DNA of 64,000 nucleotides from Bartonella doshiae NCTC 12862 = ATCC 700133 (GTDB lineage Bacteria; Pseudomonadota; Alphaproteobacteria; Rhizobiales; Rhizobiaceae): NCBI RefSeq assembly GCF_000278155.1, contig NZ_JH725095.1, positions 62,001 to 126,000 of the forward strand, read 5' to 3'. Shown piece by piece: positions 41,911 to 53,550 of this stretch (position 1 is its first letter; each line of letters starts with the position of its first letter). The notes under the pieces were generated by a model. It saw only the letters and a program-made list of their open reading frames with translations, ran no database searches and was not told where the DNA came from. The position numbers and the translations under genes were made by a program.

Positions 41911-43242
41911 TTATGTTTGATTGCCTCGTTTTTTGCGCAATTGCTTCCACCACTCAAGACGCTTCGCAATTTCCCGCTCAAAACCACGTTCTCGTGGTTG
42001 ATAATAGCTCTGACGCCCAAGTTTTTCAGGAAAATATTCCTGTCCAGAAAAAGCATCTGGTTCATCATGATCATAACGATAACCATATCCATATCCTTCT
42101 TCTTTCATAAATTTTGTAGGTGCATTCAAAATATGCCGAGGAGGAGGTAAAGAACCATTTTTGCGTGCACAACGCAGTGCTGCCTTATATGCAAGATATG
42201 TTGCATTAGATTTTGGCGCCGTTGCAACATAAAGACATGCTTGAGCCAAAGCCAACTCTCCTTCAGGTGACCCTAAATAATCATAAGCATCTTTTGCCGC
42301 ATTACAAATGACAAGAGCTTGCGGATCTGCCAAGCCGATATCTTCAACAGCCATACGGACCAATCTTCGCCCAATATAGAGAGGATCTTCCCCCGCATCT
42401 AACATACGTGCCAAATAATAAAGCGCAGCATCAGGATCAGATCCACGAACTGATTTATGTAACGCTGAAATGAGATTATAGTGGCCCTCTCGTCCTTTAT
42501 CATAAATTGGAGCACGACGCTGAATAATCTTTTGCAAAGCAACAGCATCAAATATCTCTCCCTGTCGTGCAGCACACCAAACTTCCTCTGCCAACGTTAA
42601 TGCTGCCCGCGCATCACCATCAGACATTCTAATCAAAATATCTCTAGCATCACCATCTAGAGGAAGAAGCTTTCCTTCCACTTCTTCTGCACATTTCAAA
42701 AGCTTGCTCAAACTTTCATTGTCATGAGGAAGAAACGTCAAAACACGTGCACGAGAAAGAAGAGCAGCATTAAGTTCAAATGAAGGATTTTCTGTTGTTG
42801 CACCTATAAGAATGACCGTACCATCTTCCATGACAGGAAGAAAACTATCCTGCTGAGCACGATTAAATCTATGAATTTCATCAACAAATAAAACTGTTCG
42901 TCCCCCAGACATAAAGCGAATCCGCGCACTTTCAAAAATCTTTTTAAGTTCAGCAACTCCAGTAAAAATAGCAGACACTTGTTCAAAAATAAAATTTGTT
43001 TCAACTGCTAACAAACGCGCCACCGTTGTTTTTCCTGTTCCCGGAGCTCCCCAAAAAATCATTGAACCAATTGAGCCAGACGCAAGCATACGAGAAAGCA
43101 AACCATCTTCTCCAAGAAGGTGATCTTGTCCTATTACATCCTTGAGAGAACGAGGACGCATTCTCTCTGCAAGCGGTTTATTTTTATTAACATGAAGATC
43201 AAAAGGTGAAGTAAAAAAATCTTTATTCAAAAAAAACCTCAA
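41911..43242 (-). CDS. rarA: Replication-associated recombination protein A (AAA+ ATPase)
   Basis: RarA/MgsA acts at stalled replication forks and is related to clamp-loader subunits. The 443-residue product has LAERMRPRSLKDVIGQDHLLG near residue 25, Walker A GAPGTGKTTVARLLA, Walker B VLFVDEIHRFNRAQQD, the sensor GATTENPSFELNAALLSRARV, and the C-terminal tetramerisation domain (ALYYLARMLDAGEDPLYIGRRLVRMAVEDIG). The start is a TTG that overlaps the TGA of the upstream protease gene (TTGA), so translation is coupled. Confidence 0.95.
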   Translation of the reverse strand: MRFFLNKDFFTSPFDLHVNKNKPLAERMRPRSLKDVIGQDHLLGEDGLLSRMLASGSIGSMIFWGAPGTGKTTVARLLAVETNFIFEQVSAIFTGVAELKKIFESARIRFMSGGRTVLFVDEIHRFNRAQQDSFLPVMEDGTVILIGATTENPSFELNAALLSRARVLTFLPHDNESLSKLLKCAEEVEGKLLPLDGDARDILIRMSDGDARAALTLAEEVWCAARQGEIFDAVALQKIIQRRAPIYDKGREGHYNLISALHKSVRGSDPDAALYYLARMLDAGEDPLYIGRRLVRMAVEDIGLADPQALVICNAAKDAYDYLGSPEGELALAQACLYVATAPKSNATYLAYKAALRCARKNGSLPPPRHILNAPTKFMKEEGYGYGYRYDHDEPDAFSGQEYFPEKLGRQSYYQPRERGFEREIAKRLEWWKQLRKKRGNQT

Positions 43243-44633
43243 CGAATAAATTGGCGAATGTATATCCCATTACGTTCATATTCTAATTGCCAAACACTCG
43301 GACGATCTTGCATAAGAATCTTTTTTAACTGACTGACTGTTTGGATTTTATAGCCATTCAGAACACGTAAAATATCTCCGGGACGAAAAATCCCAGCAGC
43401 ATTACTCATTTCATCAAGATTGCTAATAACAACACCTTTTGCAGATGCAGGAAGATGAAAACGTCGACTGTTTTGCGGTGTTAAATCCAATATTTCTGCA
43501 CCAGAAAGAGGACCTTCACCACTAATTTTTTCAGACTTTAAAAATGCAGCCTCAGGAACTGATGTAATAGTTATTTCTGTCTTAAACATTTTGCCATTCC
43601 GTAAATATTCTAAAGCAATACTATGTCCAATATCAGCTGTCATCAAACGATACCCAAGGCTATCCGGGCTATCAACACGCATCCCTTCTACACGTAAAAT
43701 AACATCGCCTACTTGCAAGCCAGATTTGGCAGCAGGCCCCTCTTTATTAACCTCAATGACAAGAGCACCATAAGGACGCTCTAAACCCAGACCACCAGCA
43801 ATATCAGGAGTGACTCTTTGGAAAGATGCGCCAATATAAGGTGGTACAAAATATTTTCCACCACGCTTTACAGTATCAAGCATCACTTTCACAAGATTTG
43901 CTGGAATAGCAAAACCAATCCCAACAGAACCACCTGAACGTGAATAAATAGCCGTATTAATCCCTATTAATTGTCCTTTCATATCAATTAAAGCCCCACC
44001 AGAATTCCCTGGATTAATCGCAGCATCTGTTTGAATAAAAAAATCAAAATCAGAAATACCAACACGTGTACGCGCTTGCGCAGAAACAATACCACTTGTA
44101 ACCGTTTGGCCAACACCAAAAGGATTACCAATTGCTAAGACAAGATCACCAACTTCAACAGCATCAGAATTTCCCAAAGAAAGAATAGGAAACTGAGCAC
44201 CATTTGAATTAATTTCAAGAATAGCGATATCCGTTGCTTCATCTCTTAACAGCACTTTGCTTTCAAACTCCCGACCATCAGAAAGAGCAACTTTAATTTC
44301 ATCTGCATCCTTAATGACATGATAATTGGTAACGATCAAACCACGCACATCAACGATAACCCCTGATCCTAAAGATGATTGTGTACGTAAAGGACGGCTA
44401 TTTTGAAAACGACCAAAAAATTGCTCAAAAAATGGATCACCTTCAAAAGGCGAACGCGCTCTAATTTGTCGAGCTGCATAAATATTTACAACAGACGGAA
44501 TAGTTTTTTTAACTAAAGGAGCAAATGAAAGAGTAAGTTCTTGCCGTGTTTGTGGAATTTGAGCATATGCACAATGAAACGACATCTGTGTCATCATCAC
44601 CCAAAAAAAACATAGCAAAAAAGAATGCCTCAT
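43239..44633 (-). CDS. degQ: DegP/DegQ-type periplasmic serine protease
   Basis: HtrA-family protease and chaperone for envelope protein quality control. The 464-residue product begins with a signal peptide (cleavage near residue 24, CAYAQ). The trypsin-like triad is visible: His105 in TNYHVI, Asp135 in EATDIAILE and Ser211 in NPGNSGGAL. Two PDZ domains follow, from about residues 265 and 380. It lies at the end of the ribosomal supercluster behind a terminator and overlaps rarA by four bases. DegP versus DegQ naming is a matter of convention here. Confidence 0.93.
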   Translation of the reverse strand: MRHSFLLCFFWVMMTQMSFHCAYAQIPQTRQELTLSFAPLVKKTIPSVVNIYAARQIRARSPFEGDPFFEQFFGRFQNSRPLRTQSSLGSGVIVDVRGLIVTNYHVIKDADEIKVALSDGREFESKVLLRDEATDIAILEINSNGAQFPILSLGNSDAVEVGDLVLAIGNPFGVGQTVTSGIVSAQARTRVGISDFDFFIQTDAAINPGNSGGALIDMKGQLIGINTAIYSRSGGSVGIGFAIPANLVKVMLDTVKRGGKYFVPPYIGASFQRVTPDIAGGLGLERPYGALVIEVNKEGPAAKSGLQVGDVILRVEGMRVDSPDSLGYRLMTADIGHSIALEYLRNGKMFKTEITITSVPEAAFLKSEKISGEGPLSGAEILDLTPQNSRRFHLPASAKGVVISNLDEMSNAAGIFRPGDILRVLNGYKIQTVSQLKKILMQDRPSVWQLEYERNGIYIRQFIR

Positions 44634-44839
44634 AACACGCTCCTTAATAAAATAAACAACTCTTAATACAAGAAGAAGCTCCTCTCATACTCCATAAGCT
44701 CATCATTTCTCATTCATATTTATTATTGAAAATAAAAACAACCTATCTGGAAACAAAAATATTATAAAAATCAAATAATTCAATATTTTGTAATCTTTTT
44801 TCTGTATTTATCCTGAAAACAAAAAAACTCTGAAATATT

Positions 44840-44872
44840 CATAAAAAAAACCGCTCTAAAAAGCGGTTTTTA
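44840..44872 (-). terminator. Intrinsic terminator at the end of the ribosomal supercluster
   Basis: On minus the 8-base arms AAACCGCT and AGCGGTTT (44862-44869 and 44848-44855) enclose a 6-base loop and are followed by an eight-T run. It lies 26 bases past the rplQ stop, at the end of the cluster that begins with rpsL. Confidence 0.9.
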
Positions 44873-44897
44873 AAATCCTACAGGAAAAGACACTTTA

Positions 44898-45323
44898 TCA
44901 GAAAACTTCTTTCTCATTTGCAGCACTCCCCGTGCGCACACGATCTACAGCACCCTTTGCATCAACATCACGATCAACAAATTCTATAACAGCCATGGGT
45001 GCATTATCACCGGTACGAAATCCGGCCTTCATAATACGCAAATATCCACCATTGCGCATTGCATAACGCGGAGCAAGTGTATCAAATAACTTGGCAACTT
45101 TCCCTGCATCACGAAGTGCTGCAATTGCTTGTCGACGCGCATGCAAACCTCCACGTTTACCAAGCGTAACCAACTTTTCCACAATAGGACGAATTTCCTT
45201 AGCTTTTGGAAGTGTAGTCATAATCTGCTCATGCTCGATCAGCGAAACCGCCATATTTGCAAACATAGCTTTACGATGACTAGCAGTCCGGTTCAATTTG
45301 CGACCTGAATTACTATGGCGCAT
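44898..45323 (-). CDS. rplQ: 50S ribosomal protein L17
   Basis: Large-subunit protein at the polypeptide-exit side. The 141-residue product has the L17 start [24 protein letters not shown] and the typical [18 protein letters not shown] and [24 protein letters not shown]. It is the last gene of the cluster, 24 bases after rpoA and just before the terminator. The C-terminus carries a short extension compared with E. coli. Confidence 0.97.
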   Translation of the reverse strand: MRHSNSGRKLNRTASHRKAMFANMAVSLIEHEQIMTTLPKAKEIRPIVEKLVTLGKRGGLHARRQAIAALRDAGKVAKLFDTLAPRYAMRNGGYLRIMKAGFRTGDNAPMAVIEFVDRDVDAKGAVDRVRTGSAANEKEVF

Positions 45324-45347
45324 GAGCCTTCTCCTTACATTTTAATT

Positions 45348-46361
45348 TTAATACTGATCTTCATAACGCTTGGCAAGATCATCAATATTTTCAGGTGGCC
45401 AAGCAGGAATTTCCATACCAAGATGCAATCCCATACATGCCAAAACTTCCTTAATTTCATTTAATGACTTCCGTCCAAAATTCGGTGTTCTAAGCATTTC
45501 AGCTTCTGTTTTCTGAATAAGATCACCAATATAGACAATATTATCATTTTTAAGACAATTTGCAGAACGAACTGAAAGCTCTAATTCATCCACTTTTTTG
45601 AGAAGCGCAGGATTAAAAGCAAGCTCTGAAGCGGATTCTTCAACAATCTCCTTCTGTGGTTCTTCAAAATTAACAAATAAAGATAACTGATCTTGAAGAA
45701 TACGTGCAGCAAAAGCAACAGCATCTTCACCATTCACAGCACCATTCGTTTCAATCGTTAACGTCAATTTATCATAGTCCAGAACCTGCCCTTCACGCGT
45801 ATTCTCTACCTTGTAAGATACTTTACGAATTGGTGAATAAAGACTATCAACTGGAATAAGACCAATTGGCGCATCATCAATAAAATTACGATCAGAAGGA
45901 ACATAACCCTTTCCTGTATTGACAATAAACTCCATACGGATTTCAGCATCTTCATCGAGAGTGCAAATAACATGCTCTGGATTCAGAATTTCCATATCCC
46001 CAACAGTACTAATATCTCCCGCCTTTACGATACCGGGACCTTCTTTACAAACAACAATACGTTTAGGTCCCTCCTCTTCCATACGAATTGCGATTTCTTT
46101 AATATTCAGAATAATATCTGTAACATCCTCACGAACACCCGGAATTGATGAAAATTCATGTAAAACACCATCAATCTGCACAGCAGTAACCGCAGCACCA
46201 CGAAGCGATGATAATAATACACGACGAAGCGCATTTCCTAATGTTAATCCAAATCCCCGCTCTAAAGGCTCTGCAATTACGCTCAGAACGTTTGGATTAT
46301 CATGCGCAGAAAATTCAACCTTATTTGGTTTAATCAATTCTTGCCAGTTTTTCTGGATCAT
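45348..46361 (-). CDS. rpoA: RNA polymerase alpha subunit
   Basis: Assembles the core enzyme and contacts activators and UP elements. The 337-residue product starts at the ATG at 46361 ([14 protein letters not shown]), the usual alphaproteobacterial start; a frame extension upstream is not conserved in form. The N-terminal dimerisation domain has [25 protein letters not shown], and the C-terminal domain has [40 protein letters not shown]. Cotranscribed with rpsK and rplQ. Confidence 0.98.
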   Translation of the reverse strand: MIQKNWQELIKPNKVEFSAHDNPNVLSVIAEPLERGFGLTLGNALRRVLLSSLRGAAVTAVQIDGVLHEFSSIPGVREDVTDIILNIKEIAIRMEEEGPKRIVVCKEGPGIVKAGDISTVGDMEILNPEHVICTLDEDAEIRMEFIVNTGKGYVPSDRNFIDDAPIGLIPVDSLYSPIRKVSYKVENTREGQVLDYDKLTLTIETNGAVNGEDAVAFAARILQDQLSLFVNFEEPQKEIVEESASELAFNPALLKKVDELELSVRSANCLKNDNIVYIGDLIQKTEAEMLRTPNFGRKSLNEIKEVLACMGLHLGMEIPAWPPENIDDLAKRYEDQY

Positions 46362-46455
46362 ATTTTTATTCCCGTTCTTTAGTTCTGCCACCATTCAACC
46401 GTAACAGACAATGTGAACATCAGAGAAATCTCCGATAATGAAAAACAACACCCGA

Positions 46456-46845
46456 TTAAACACGCCGCCTTTTCCGCGGACGACATCCATTATGAGGAAT
46501 TGGTGTTACATCACGAATGGAAGTAATTATAAAACCAACAGATTGCAATGCACGCAGAGCAGATTCACGGCCAGATCCCGGACCACAAACTTCAACTTCC
46601 AATGAACGCATACCGTGTTCTTGTGCTTTTCTAGCACAATCTTCCGCGGCAACCTGAGCAGCAAAAGGTGTAGATTTACGAGAACCTTTAAAACCCTGAG
46701 CTCCAGCAGACGACCAAGCAACTGCATTTCCTTGAGCATCTGTAATAGTAATCATTGTATTGTTAAATGTTGAATTAATATGCACAACACCTGATGAAAT
46801 ATTCTTTCGCTCGCGACGACGAACACGTTTGGCTTCCTTGGCCAT
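46456..46845 (-). CDS. rpsK: 30S ribosomal protein S11
   Basis: Small-subunit platform protein. The 129-residue product shows [50 protein letters not shown] and the C-terminal [17 protein letters not shown]. It lies between rpsM and rpoA, in the alpha operon order. Confidence 0.98.
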   Translation of the reverse strand: MAKEAKRVRRRERKNISSGVVHINSTFNNTMITITDAQGNAVAWSSAGAQGFKGSRKSTPFAAQVAAEDCARKAQEHGMRSLEVEVCGPGSGRESALRALQSVGFIITSIRDVTPIPHNGCRPRKRRRV

Positions 46846-46973
46846 AGTTTTCCTTTCAACGATCTCCTCACTGCCGTAACACCAGCAGCTCCACCTTCTT
46901 CGTTCCTGTTAAAAAACTTTAACAAGTAACAAAATACATAAAAAATAAGGTTATTTTTCTAAAAAAAATACTC

Positions 46974-47342
46974 TTATTTTTTCTTACCAGCAATTGCCTT
47001 AGCTGGCCCCTTACGCGTGCGTGCATTTGTATGCGTACGCTGTCCACGAACAGGTAAAGAACGACGATGACGCAATCCACGATAGCAACCAAGATCCATC
47101 AAACGCTTAATATTCATCGCGACTTCACGACGAAGATCTCCTTCAACTTGATATCCCTGATCTATTGCTTCACGAATCTGCAACACCTCTGCATCCGAAA
47201 GCTCATGAACTCGACGCTCTGCAGGAATGCCAACTTTTTCAGTAATTTCTTGAGCAAATTTTGGTCCAATCCCGTGAATATATTGAAGCGCAATAATCAC
47301 ACGCTTATTTGTCGGGATATTGACGCCAGCAATACGAGCCAC
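46974..47342 (-). CDS. rpsM: 30S ribosomal protein S13
   Basis: Head protein at the subunit interface that touches P-site tRNA. The 122-residue product starts [26 protein letters not shown] and ends in a basic tail with [13 protein letters not shown]. It is 178 bases from adk and 128 from rpsK. rpmJ, which precedes rpsM in E. coli, is absent here. Confidence 0.98.
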   Translation of the reverse strand: MARIAGVNIPTNKRVIIALQYIHGIGPKFAQEITEKVGIPAERRVHELSDAEVLQIREAIDQGYQVEGDLRREVAMNIKRLMDLGCYRGLRHRRSLPVRGQRTHTNARTRKGPAKAIAGKKK

Positions 47343-47520
47343 GTCTACTCTCCTTGATTATGTTTACAACTACTATAAAACACCTGATGTATTTTACAGA
47401 CAAAACCGATCCGGTATAAATAATGATCCGAATCCCTTTAGTTTACTGAAATAAATTAAAGCTGCTTTTATAGATTTTACCTAAAAAGTCAATACTTTTC
47501 ATTTATTTCTAAAAAATTCA

Positions 47521-48099
47521 TTATTTAAGAAACTCTTTAATCACGCATGATACCTCAGTAACATCAATCATTCCATTAACCATCTTCAACAATCCCCGCT
47601 CTGAATAAAATTTTGATAATGGGGCTGTTTTCTCATGATATTCAATCAAGCGCTTTTCAAAAGCAACAACATTATCATCTGAACGAACCTGCCCACCAGC
47701 AGCTATTGTGTCTTGAACACGTTTTTTCATTCGCTCAATCAACACCTCTCCATCAACAACCAACTCAATAACAGCATCAAGCTGCATCCCTTTTGATTGC
47801 AAAATCTGCTCTAAAACTTCTGCCTGTCCTACAGTACGCGGATACCCATCTAATACAAAACCGTTTACACAATCACTTTTATCAATACGATCCGACACAA
47901 TTTGATTAACGATGCTATCAGGCACCAAAGCACCAGAATCTATAAGAGCTTTAGCTTTTTTACCAATTTCTGTTTCTCTTGCAACAACTTCACGTAGCAT
48001 ATCACCCGTTGACAACTGAGGGATATCATACTCCTTAGTCAACATCTTAGCCTGCGTACCCTTTCCAGCACCAGGAGGACCTAAAAGAATAATTCTCAT
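47521..48099 (-). CDS. adk: Adenylate kinase
   Basis: Converts AMP and ATP to two ADP. The 192-residue product is the short-LID form, usual in alphaproteobacteria, with Walker [15 protein letters not shown] and [20 protein letters not shown]. The LID is reduced to a short [15 protein letters not shown] stretch without zinc cysteines. Its start overlaps the secY stop by four bases (ATGA), so translation is coupled. Confidence 0.97.
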   Translation of the reverse strand: MRIILLGPPGAGKGTQAKMLTKEYDIPQLSTGDMLREVVARETEIGKKAKALIDSGALVPDSIVNQIVSDRIDKSDCVNGFVLDGYPRTVGQAEVLEQILQSKGMQLDAVIELVVDGEVLIERMKKRVQDTIAAGGQVRSDDNVVAFEKRLIEYHEKTAPLSKFYSERGLLKMVNGMIDVTEVSCVIKEFLK

Positions 48100-49442
48100 C
48101 TATTCCTTCTACCTCCACGAAGTTTTGACTTTTTAATCAACCCTTCATATTGGTGCGCAACGAGATGTCCCTGAACTTGAGCAACAGTATCAATCGTAAC
48201 AGTAACAACAATCAACAAAGATGTTCCTCCAAGATAAAAAGGAACCTGCAATGCAGATATCATAAATTCAGGCAACAAACAAACCAAGACGATATAAATT
48301 GCACCCACAACAGTGATACGTGTCAAAACATAATCAATATACTCAGCCGTACGCTCACCAGGACGAATTCCTGGAATAAAACCAGAATGCTTTTTCAATT
48401 GATCCGCTGTATCACTTGGATTAAAGACAATGGCCGTATAAAAAAAACAAAAAAACGCCATCAAAATCGCATAGACAATCATATAAAGTGGCTGTCCATG
48501 CCCCAGAGAATAAGAAATACTCTGCAGCCATTGCGGCATTTTATCAGAAAAATTGTTAATAGTTGCAGGCAACAACAACAAAGATGAAGCAAAAATCGGC
48601 GGAATAACACCAGCAGTATTCAACTTCAAAGGAAGATGAGACATATCTCCCTGAAACATCTGATTACCAACCTGACGTTTCGGGTACTGAATAAGGATTC
48701 TTCGCTGTGCACGTTCTACAAAAACAATAATTCCAATCACTGAAATAGCAATAAGAAAGATCCCTATTAACAAAAAAGTTGATAAATCAGCTTGACTATG
48801 CGCAGTCAAAAGTTGAGCAAAAGTAGAAGGAAGATTAGCCACAATACCAGTAAAAATAATAAGAGAAACCCCATTACCAACACCGCGTGACGTAATTTGT
48901 TCACCAAGCCACATCAAAAACATTGTCCCACCAACAAGTGTAACAACAGAAGAAATACGGAACATAACACCGGGCTCTATAACAATTTGAAGCCCTGTTC
49001 CTATACCACTTTCAAGAGCAACTGCAATACCAAATGCTTGTAAAATGGCTAGAACGACTGTCACATAACGAGTGTACTGGTTAATGATCTTACGACCTAA
49101 TTCACCCTCCTTCTTTAGTGTTTCTAACGAAGGAATAATTGAAGTAAGCAATTGTACAATAATTGATGCGGATATGTAAGGCATAATCCCTAATGCAAAA
49201 ATTGCCATACGTCCAACAGCTCCTCCAGCAAACATGTTAAATAGCCCTAAAACACCAGATGAATGGTGCTCAAATGTTTGTCGTAAAGCATCTATATTAA
49301 TACCTGGAAGAGAAATATAAGTACCAAAACGATACACAACAAGCGCAGCTAAAGTAAACCAAATACGTTTTTTTAATTCGGTTGCACGCGAAAAGGTACC
49401 AAAATTTATATTGGAAGCAAACTGCTCTGCTGCTGATGCCAT
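48096..49442 (-). CDS. secY: Protein translocase subunit SecY
   Basis: Pore subunit of the Sec translocon. The 448-residue product has ten hydrophobic spans and the SecY signatures [28 protein letters not shown] and [23 protein letters not shown], and ends in [16 protein letters not shown] place the start at 49442 (MASAAEQF); the frame is open eight codons further upstream. It follows rplO after 166 bases that hold a possible hairpin. Confidence 0.97.
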   Translation of the reverse strand: MASAAEQFASNINFGTFSRATELKKRIWFTLAALVVYRFGTYISLPGINIDALRQTFEHHSSGVLGLFNMFAGGAVGRMAIFALGIMPYISASIIVQLLTSIIPSLETLKKEGELGRKIINQYTRYVTVVLAILQAFGIAVALESGIGTGLQIVIEPGVMFRISSVVTLVGGTMFLMWLGEQITSRGVGNGVSLIIFTGIVANLPSTFAQLLTAHSQADLSTFLLIGIFLIAISVIGIIVFVERAQRRILIQYPKRQVGNQMFQGDMSHLPLKLNTAGVIPPIFASSLLLLPATINNFSDKMPQWLQSISYSLGHGQPLYMIVYAILMAFFCFFYTAIVFNPSDTADQLKKHSGFIPGIRPGERTAEYIDYVLTRITVVGAIYIVLVCLLPEFMISALQVPFYLGGTSLLIVVTVTIDTVAQVQGHLVAHQYEGLIKKSKLRGGRRNR

Positions 49443-49554
49443 AAAACGTCTCCAGTCATACTTCAATTTTAAAATTACAAAAGTATAACTCTAAAATTTA
49501 TATCGTCATACATAAATAAACACAAAATTTAAATATTTCTCCATAAAAAAGCCC

Positions 49555-49596
49555 ATGAATGAAGCATATATGAATTGCCTTCAGACTACCATTCAT
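49555..49596 (-). terminator. Possible terminator or attenuator between rplO and secY
   Basis: A perfect 7-base inverted repeat ATGAATG (49555-49561) and CATTCAT (49590-49596) encloses 28 bases. On minus it is followed by GGGC and six T. The loop is long, so it could reduce rather than stop transcription into secY. Confidence 0.35.
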
Positions 49597-49608
49597 ACCA
49601 AAATAAAC

Positions 49609-50076
49609 TTATCCAATAATTTCAGGAAAAATAACCTGACCACCGGCCTTTTCAACTTTAAGACGAGCTAACTTAGAAGCACCGGAAACATTGAATGTAA
49701 TCTTTGCTTTCAATTCACCATCAGAAAGAAGACGCACACCATTCTTTATACGGCGAATAATACCAGCTTCTTTCAGTGCGATAATATCAACAGGCTTTTC
49801 AATATCCAATTTCCCCGTATCAACCGCCAACTGAATACGACCTAACGAAACTTCGTTATAATCCTTGGAAAAGAAATTTTTAAATCCACGTTTTGGCAAA
49901 CGACGATAGATAGGCATTTGCCCACCCTCAAAACCATTAAGTGAAACACCAGAACGTGATTTTTGCCCTTTTACACCACGGCCTCCAGTTTTACCAATCC
50001 CCGAACCAATACCACGCCCAACACGCTTACGGTTTTTTGTTGCACCTTCGCGATTACTCAGCTCATTGAGTTTCAT
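49609..50076 (-). CDS. rplO: 50S ribosomal protein L15
   Basis: Late assembly protein of the large subunit. The 155-residue product starts [26 protein letters not shown] and contains [34 protein letters not shown]. Order rpmD-rplO-secY is conserved. Confidence 0.98.
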   Translation of the reverse strand: MKLNELSNREGATKNRKRVGRGIGSGIGKTGGRGVKGQKSRSGVSLNGFEGGQMPIYRRLPKRGFKNFFSKDYNEVSLGRIQLAVDTGKLDIEKPVDIIALKEAGIIRRIKNGVRLLSDGELKAKITFNVSGASKLARLKVEKAGGQVIFPEIIG

Positions 50077-50096
50077 ATTCTATACTCCCGCAACCA

Positions 50097-50303
50097 TCAA
50101 CCTTCATCTATAACGCGAACAAGATGCCGAACTTTAGCAATCATACCCCGCACACAAAGCGTATCTTCTAAAACACGCCGCCGCCGCATCTTATTTAACC
50201 CAAGTCCCTTCAAAGTCGCACGCTGAATCTGTGAATTTCGAATTGGACTTCCAATCTGCTCTATCGTCACAGTTTTTCCATTCTGAGATTTTTTCTGAAC
50301 CAT
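50097..50303 (-). CDS. rpmD: 50S ribosomal protein L30
   Basis: Small protein of 68 residues with the L30 pattern [37 protein letters not shown] and the terminal HLVRVIDEG. It lies between rpsE and rplO. Confidence 0.96.
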   Translation of the reverse strand: MVQKKSQNGKTVTIEQIGSPIRNSQIQRATLKGLGLNKMRRRRVLEDTLCVRGMIAKVRHLVRVIDEG

Positions 50304-50335
50304 TTTCTAAATTCCTTTTCTGATAATCTCAGAAA

Positions 50336-50884
50336 CTACCCTTCCGCATCAATTAAATTCTGACGACGCGCCTGTAAAGTAGAATATTTTATACCACGTT
50401 GTGCTGCAATATCTCTAGGATGCATTTGATGCTTCAATGCATCAAATGTTGCACGCACCATGTTATAAGGATTTGATGATCCTAAAGACTTCGCTACAAC
50501 ATCCTGCATACCAAGAGTTTCAAAAATTGCACGCATTGGCCCTCCAGCAATAATACCGGTACCCGCAGAAGCTGAACGTAACAAAACACGACCAGCACCA
50601 TGACGACCTTCCAAATCATGATGCAATGTACGCCCAGAACGAAGCGGAACATAAATCATCCCACGCTTTGCAGCTTCTGTAGCTTTACGAACTGCTTCTG
50701 GTACTTCACGGGCCTTACCATGACCAAAACCAACACGTCCCTTTTGATCTCCAACAACAACAAGAGCAGCGAAACCAAAACGCCGGCCACCCTTCACAAC
50801 TTTAGCAACACGATTGATATGAACAAGTCTATCGACAAATTCATTATCACGTTCATCTCTATCATTACGTTCTTTTTGTGCCAT
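50336..50884 (-). CDS. rpsE: 30S ribosomal protein S5
   Basis: Decoding-fidelity protein of 182 residues. Motifs: [53 protein letters not shown] and [20 protein letters not shown] charged N-terminal addition (NDRDERDNE) precedes the RNA-binding domain. Between rplR and rpmD. Confidence 0.98.
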   Translation of the reverse strand: MAQKERNDRDERDNEFVDRLVHINRVAKVVKGGRRFGFAALVVVGDQKGRVGFGHGKAREVPEAVRKATEAAKRGMIYVPLRSGRTLHHDLEGRHGAGRVLLRSASAGTGIIAGGPMRAIFETLGMQDVVAKSLGSSNPYNMVRATFDALKHQMHPRDIAAQRGIKYSTLQARRQNLIDAEG

Positions 50885-50983
50885 TCCTCATTCCTTCTTC
50901 TTTTCCGGAAGCACGTCAACAAAGTTCCAAACACAAAACGAAAGGAACCTACGCGAAACATCTAAAACCCTCGAAAAAACATT

Positions 50984-51346
50984 TTAAAAGTGCAAACCAC
51001 CTTCACGCGCAGCCTCAGCCAAAGCTTTTACCCTACCATGGTAAACATACGCTCCACGATCAAAAACAACTTCACGAACACCAGCTTCTTTTGCTCGTTC
51101 AGCAATTAGCTTACCAACAGCAAAGGCAGCCTCTTTATCAGAACCACTTTTTAAAGATTTCTTTAAATCACCTTCAAGGGTAGACGCAGAAACAAGTGTA
51201 CATCCCCGCAAATCATCGATGATTTGTGCATAAATATTTTGATTCGAACGATAGACACTAAGCCGTGGCCGACCATTAGAAACCATTTTAATTCTACGAC
51301 GAATTCGCTGCGCACGACGCTGAATAATATCCTTAGATGCAACCAT
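50984..51346 (-). CDS. rplR: 50S ribosomal protein L18
   Basis: 5S rRNA-binding protein of 120 residues: [36 protein letters not shown] and C-terminal [26 protein letters not shown]. Between rplF and rpsE. Confidence 0.98.
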   Translation of the reverse strand: MVASKDIIQRRAQRIRRRIKMVSNGRPRLSVYRSNQNIYAQIIDDLRGCTLVSASTLEGDLKKSLKSGSDKEAAFAVGKLIAERAKEAGVREVVFDRGAYVYHGRVKALAEAAREGGLHF

Positions 51347-51358
51347 GATGCAAAATCC

Positions 51359-51892
51359 TTACTTTTTCTTACCTTCTTTACGAAAGATACGCTCATCTGC
51401 ATGCTTCACACCCTTGCCTTTATAAGGCTCAGGCCTACGATACTCGCGAATTTCTGCTGCGACTTGCCCAACTTGCTGTTTATCAATTCCAGAAATAATA
51501 ATTTCTGTCGGCTTAGGAACTGTTACAGTAACCCCAGACGGAACCTTGTAAATGACATCATGTGAAAAACCTAAAGACAGCTGAATATCTTTTCCCTGCA
51601 AAGCAGCACGATAACCAACACCATTGATTTCTAGCTTCTTTTCAAAACCATCCTTCACTCCACAAAAAATATTCTCAATCATTGAACGAGACATACCCCA
51701 TTTAGAGCGCGCATCTTTTGATTTATCACGTGGAGAAACTAATATAACGCTCTCCTCAAATTTAACTAGAACTTCATCATTAACGACATAGCTTAGTTCA
51801 CCTTTCGGACCTTTTGCTTTAACCAACTGACCTTCAACAGTTGCGGTAACTCCAGAAGGAACTACAATGGGTTTTTTTCCAATACGAGACAT
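51359..51892 (-). CDS. rplF: 50S ribosomal protein L6
   Basis: Large-subunit protein near the factor-binding site, 177 residues. Starts [33 protein letters not shown] and ends [26 protein letters not shown], both family hallmarks. Confidence 0.98.
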   Translation of the reverse strand: MSRIGKKPIVVPSGVTATVEGQLVKAKGPKGELSYVVNDEVLVKFEESVILVSPRDKSKDARSKWGMSRSMIENIFCGVKDGFEKKLEINGVGYRAALQGKDIQLSLGFSHDVIYKVPSGVTVTVPKPTEIIISGIDKQQVGQVAAEIREYRRPEPYKGKGVKHADERIFRKEGKKK

Positions 51893-51930
51893 TGTTCTAA
51901 CCTATTCTTCTTCTGTTTTCTTGATATAAC

Positions 51931-52329
51931 TTAGAAAACACGACAAAGGAGTTCTCCACCAACATTCTGTTCACGCGCCTCATGATCCGCCATAACACCT
52001 TTAGGAGTCGATAAGATTGAAATACCAAGACCATTTGCCACTTGCGGAAGTGACTTAGCAGAAACATAGACACGACGACCAGGCTTTGAAACACGTGAAA
52101 CTTCACGAATAGCAGCTAATCCTTCAAAATATTTCAACTCGATTTCAATTTCAGACTTTCCATCGCCTAAATCAATATGGTTATATCCACGAATATAACC
52201 TTCTGATTGAAGAACATCAAGAACACGTGCACGAAGCTTCGAAGAAGGCGTAACAACTTTGCCTTTTTTACGAGCAAGCGCATTACGAATACGCGTTAAC
52301 ATATCACCAAGAGGATCTGTCATAGACAT
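51931..52329 (-). CDS. rpsH: 30S ribosomal protein S8
   Basis: Binds the central domain of 16S rRNA and represses the spc operon in E. coli. The 132-residue product starts at the ATG at 52329 ([22 protein letters not shown]), supported by a GAGGAGAT Shine-Dalgarno site. The C-terminus is [31 protein letters not shown]. Confidence 0.97.
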   Translation of the reverse strand: MSMTDPLGDMLTRIRNALARKKGKVVTPSSKLRARVLDVLQSEGYIRGYNHIDLGDGKSEIEIELKYFEGLAAIREVSRVSKPGRRVYVSAKSLPQVANGLGISILSTPKGVMADHEAREQNVGGELLCRVF

Positions 52330-52343
52330 TACGTAATCTCCTC

Positions 52344-52649
52344 TTACCAACTAGATTTAACAATGCCGGGAATATGGCCCACAGAGCCAAGTTCACGCAA
52401 TGCAATTCGCGACATTTTTAATTTACGATAATAAGCACGTGGACGTCCGGAAACTTCACAGCGATTACGAACACGAACTTTAGCAGAATTACGCGGCAAC
52501 TCTGCTAGTTGAACAGAAGCCCTAAAACGCTCTTCAAGAGAAACTTTTTGATCCATAACAATCGCTTTCAAACGCGCACGACGTACAGCATAACGCTTCA
52601 CCATCATTTCACGATGCTTATTTTTCTCAACGGCACTTACTTTGGCCAT
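52344..52649 (-). CDS. rpsN: 30S ribosomal protein S14
   Basis: Small-subunit head protein of 101 residues, the long zinc-free type: [54 protein letters not shown] and the terminal IPGIVKSSW. The metal CXXC pairs of the short S14 form are absent. Confidence 0.98.
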   Translation of the reverse strand: MAKVSAVEKNKHREMMVKRYAVRRARLKAIVMDQKVSLEERFRASVQLAELPRNSAKVRVRNRCEVSGRPRAYYRKLKMSRIALRELGSVGHIPGIVKSSW

Positions 52650-52673
52650 AACTTTACCTCGCTACATTTGCCG

Positions 52674-53231
52674 TTACGAACGAAACGGAAAATTAAAAGC
52701 ACGCAAAAGCTCACGCGCCTCATCATCCGTCTTTGCTGTCGTACAAACGATAATATCCATACCCCAAATTTGATCAACTTTATCATAGTTAATTTCTGGA
52801 AACACAATATGCTCTTTAATACCCATAGCAAAATTGCCACGACCATCAAAGCTTTTTGGATTCAGACCACGAAAGTCTCGAACCCGCGGAAGCGCAATCG
52901 TAATAAGACGATCTAAAAATTCGAACATACGATCTTTGCGCAATGTAACCTTAGCCCCAAGCGGCATTCCTTCACGAACTTTAAAAGTTGCAATCGAATT
53001 ACGCGCACGAGTCACAACGGCCTTTTGCCCCGTTATCAATGCCAAATCTTCTGCTGCAAAAGAGGGTTTTTTAGAATCAGCCGTAGCCTCACCAATCCCC
53101 ATATTAATTACAATCTTATCAACCCGTGGAATTTGCATCTCATTTTTATAATGAAACTTCTCTTGAAGCGTTTTACGAACCACCTCAAAATAATGCATCT
53201 TCATACGTGGTGTTAGTTTTTCCTCAGCCAT
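52674..53231 (-). CDS. rplE: 50S ribosomal protein L5
   Basis: 5S rRNA-binding protein of 185 residues with [52 protein letters not shown] and [27 protein letters not shown]. Its start overlaps the end of rplX by eight bases. Confidence 0.98.
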   Translation of the reverse strand: MAEEKLTPRMKMHYFEVVRKTLQEKFHYKNEMQIPRVDKIVINMGIGEATADSKKPSFAAEDLALITGQKAVVTRARNSIATFKVREGMPLGAKVTLRKDRMFEFLDRLITIALPRVRDFRGLNPKSFDGRGNFAMGIKEHIVFPEINYDKVDQIWGMDIIVCTTAKTDDEARELLRAFNFPFRS

Positions 53232-53538
53232 TAATCAACTCTCCCGAACGCTTGGCAAAACGAACTTTATTACCATCTGCATTCACACGAAACCCAACAC
53301 GCGTAGGTTTACCATCTTTAGGATCAGCAATCGCCAAATTAGATAAATGAATTGAAGCTTCCTTAGAAACAATCCCAGCTTCCTGCTTCTGCGTCTGACG
53401 TTGATGACGTTTAATCATATTAACACCACGCACAAAAGCACGATTTTCCTTCGGATTCACTTTTATTACTTCACCACTACATCCTTTATCTTTACCAGAT
53501 AAAACAACTACTTTATCACCTTTTCGAATCTTTTTCAT
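53224..53538 (-). CDS. rplX: 50S ribosomal protein L24
   Basis: Assembly-initiator protein of 104 residues with a KOW motif at the start ([44 protein letters not shown]). It overlaps rplE by eight bases. Confidence 0.98.
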   Translation of the reverse strand: MKKIRKGDKVVVLSGKDKGCSGEVIKVNPKENRAFVRGVNMIKRHQRQTQKQEAGIVSKEASIHLSNLAIADPKDGKPTRVGFRVNADGNKVRFAKRSGELING

Positions 53539-53550
53539 AATACGTACTCC

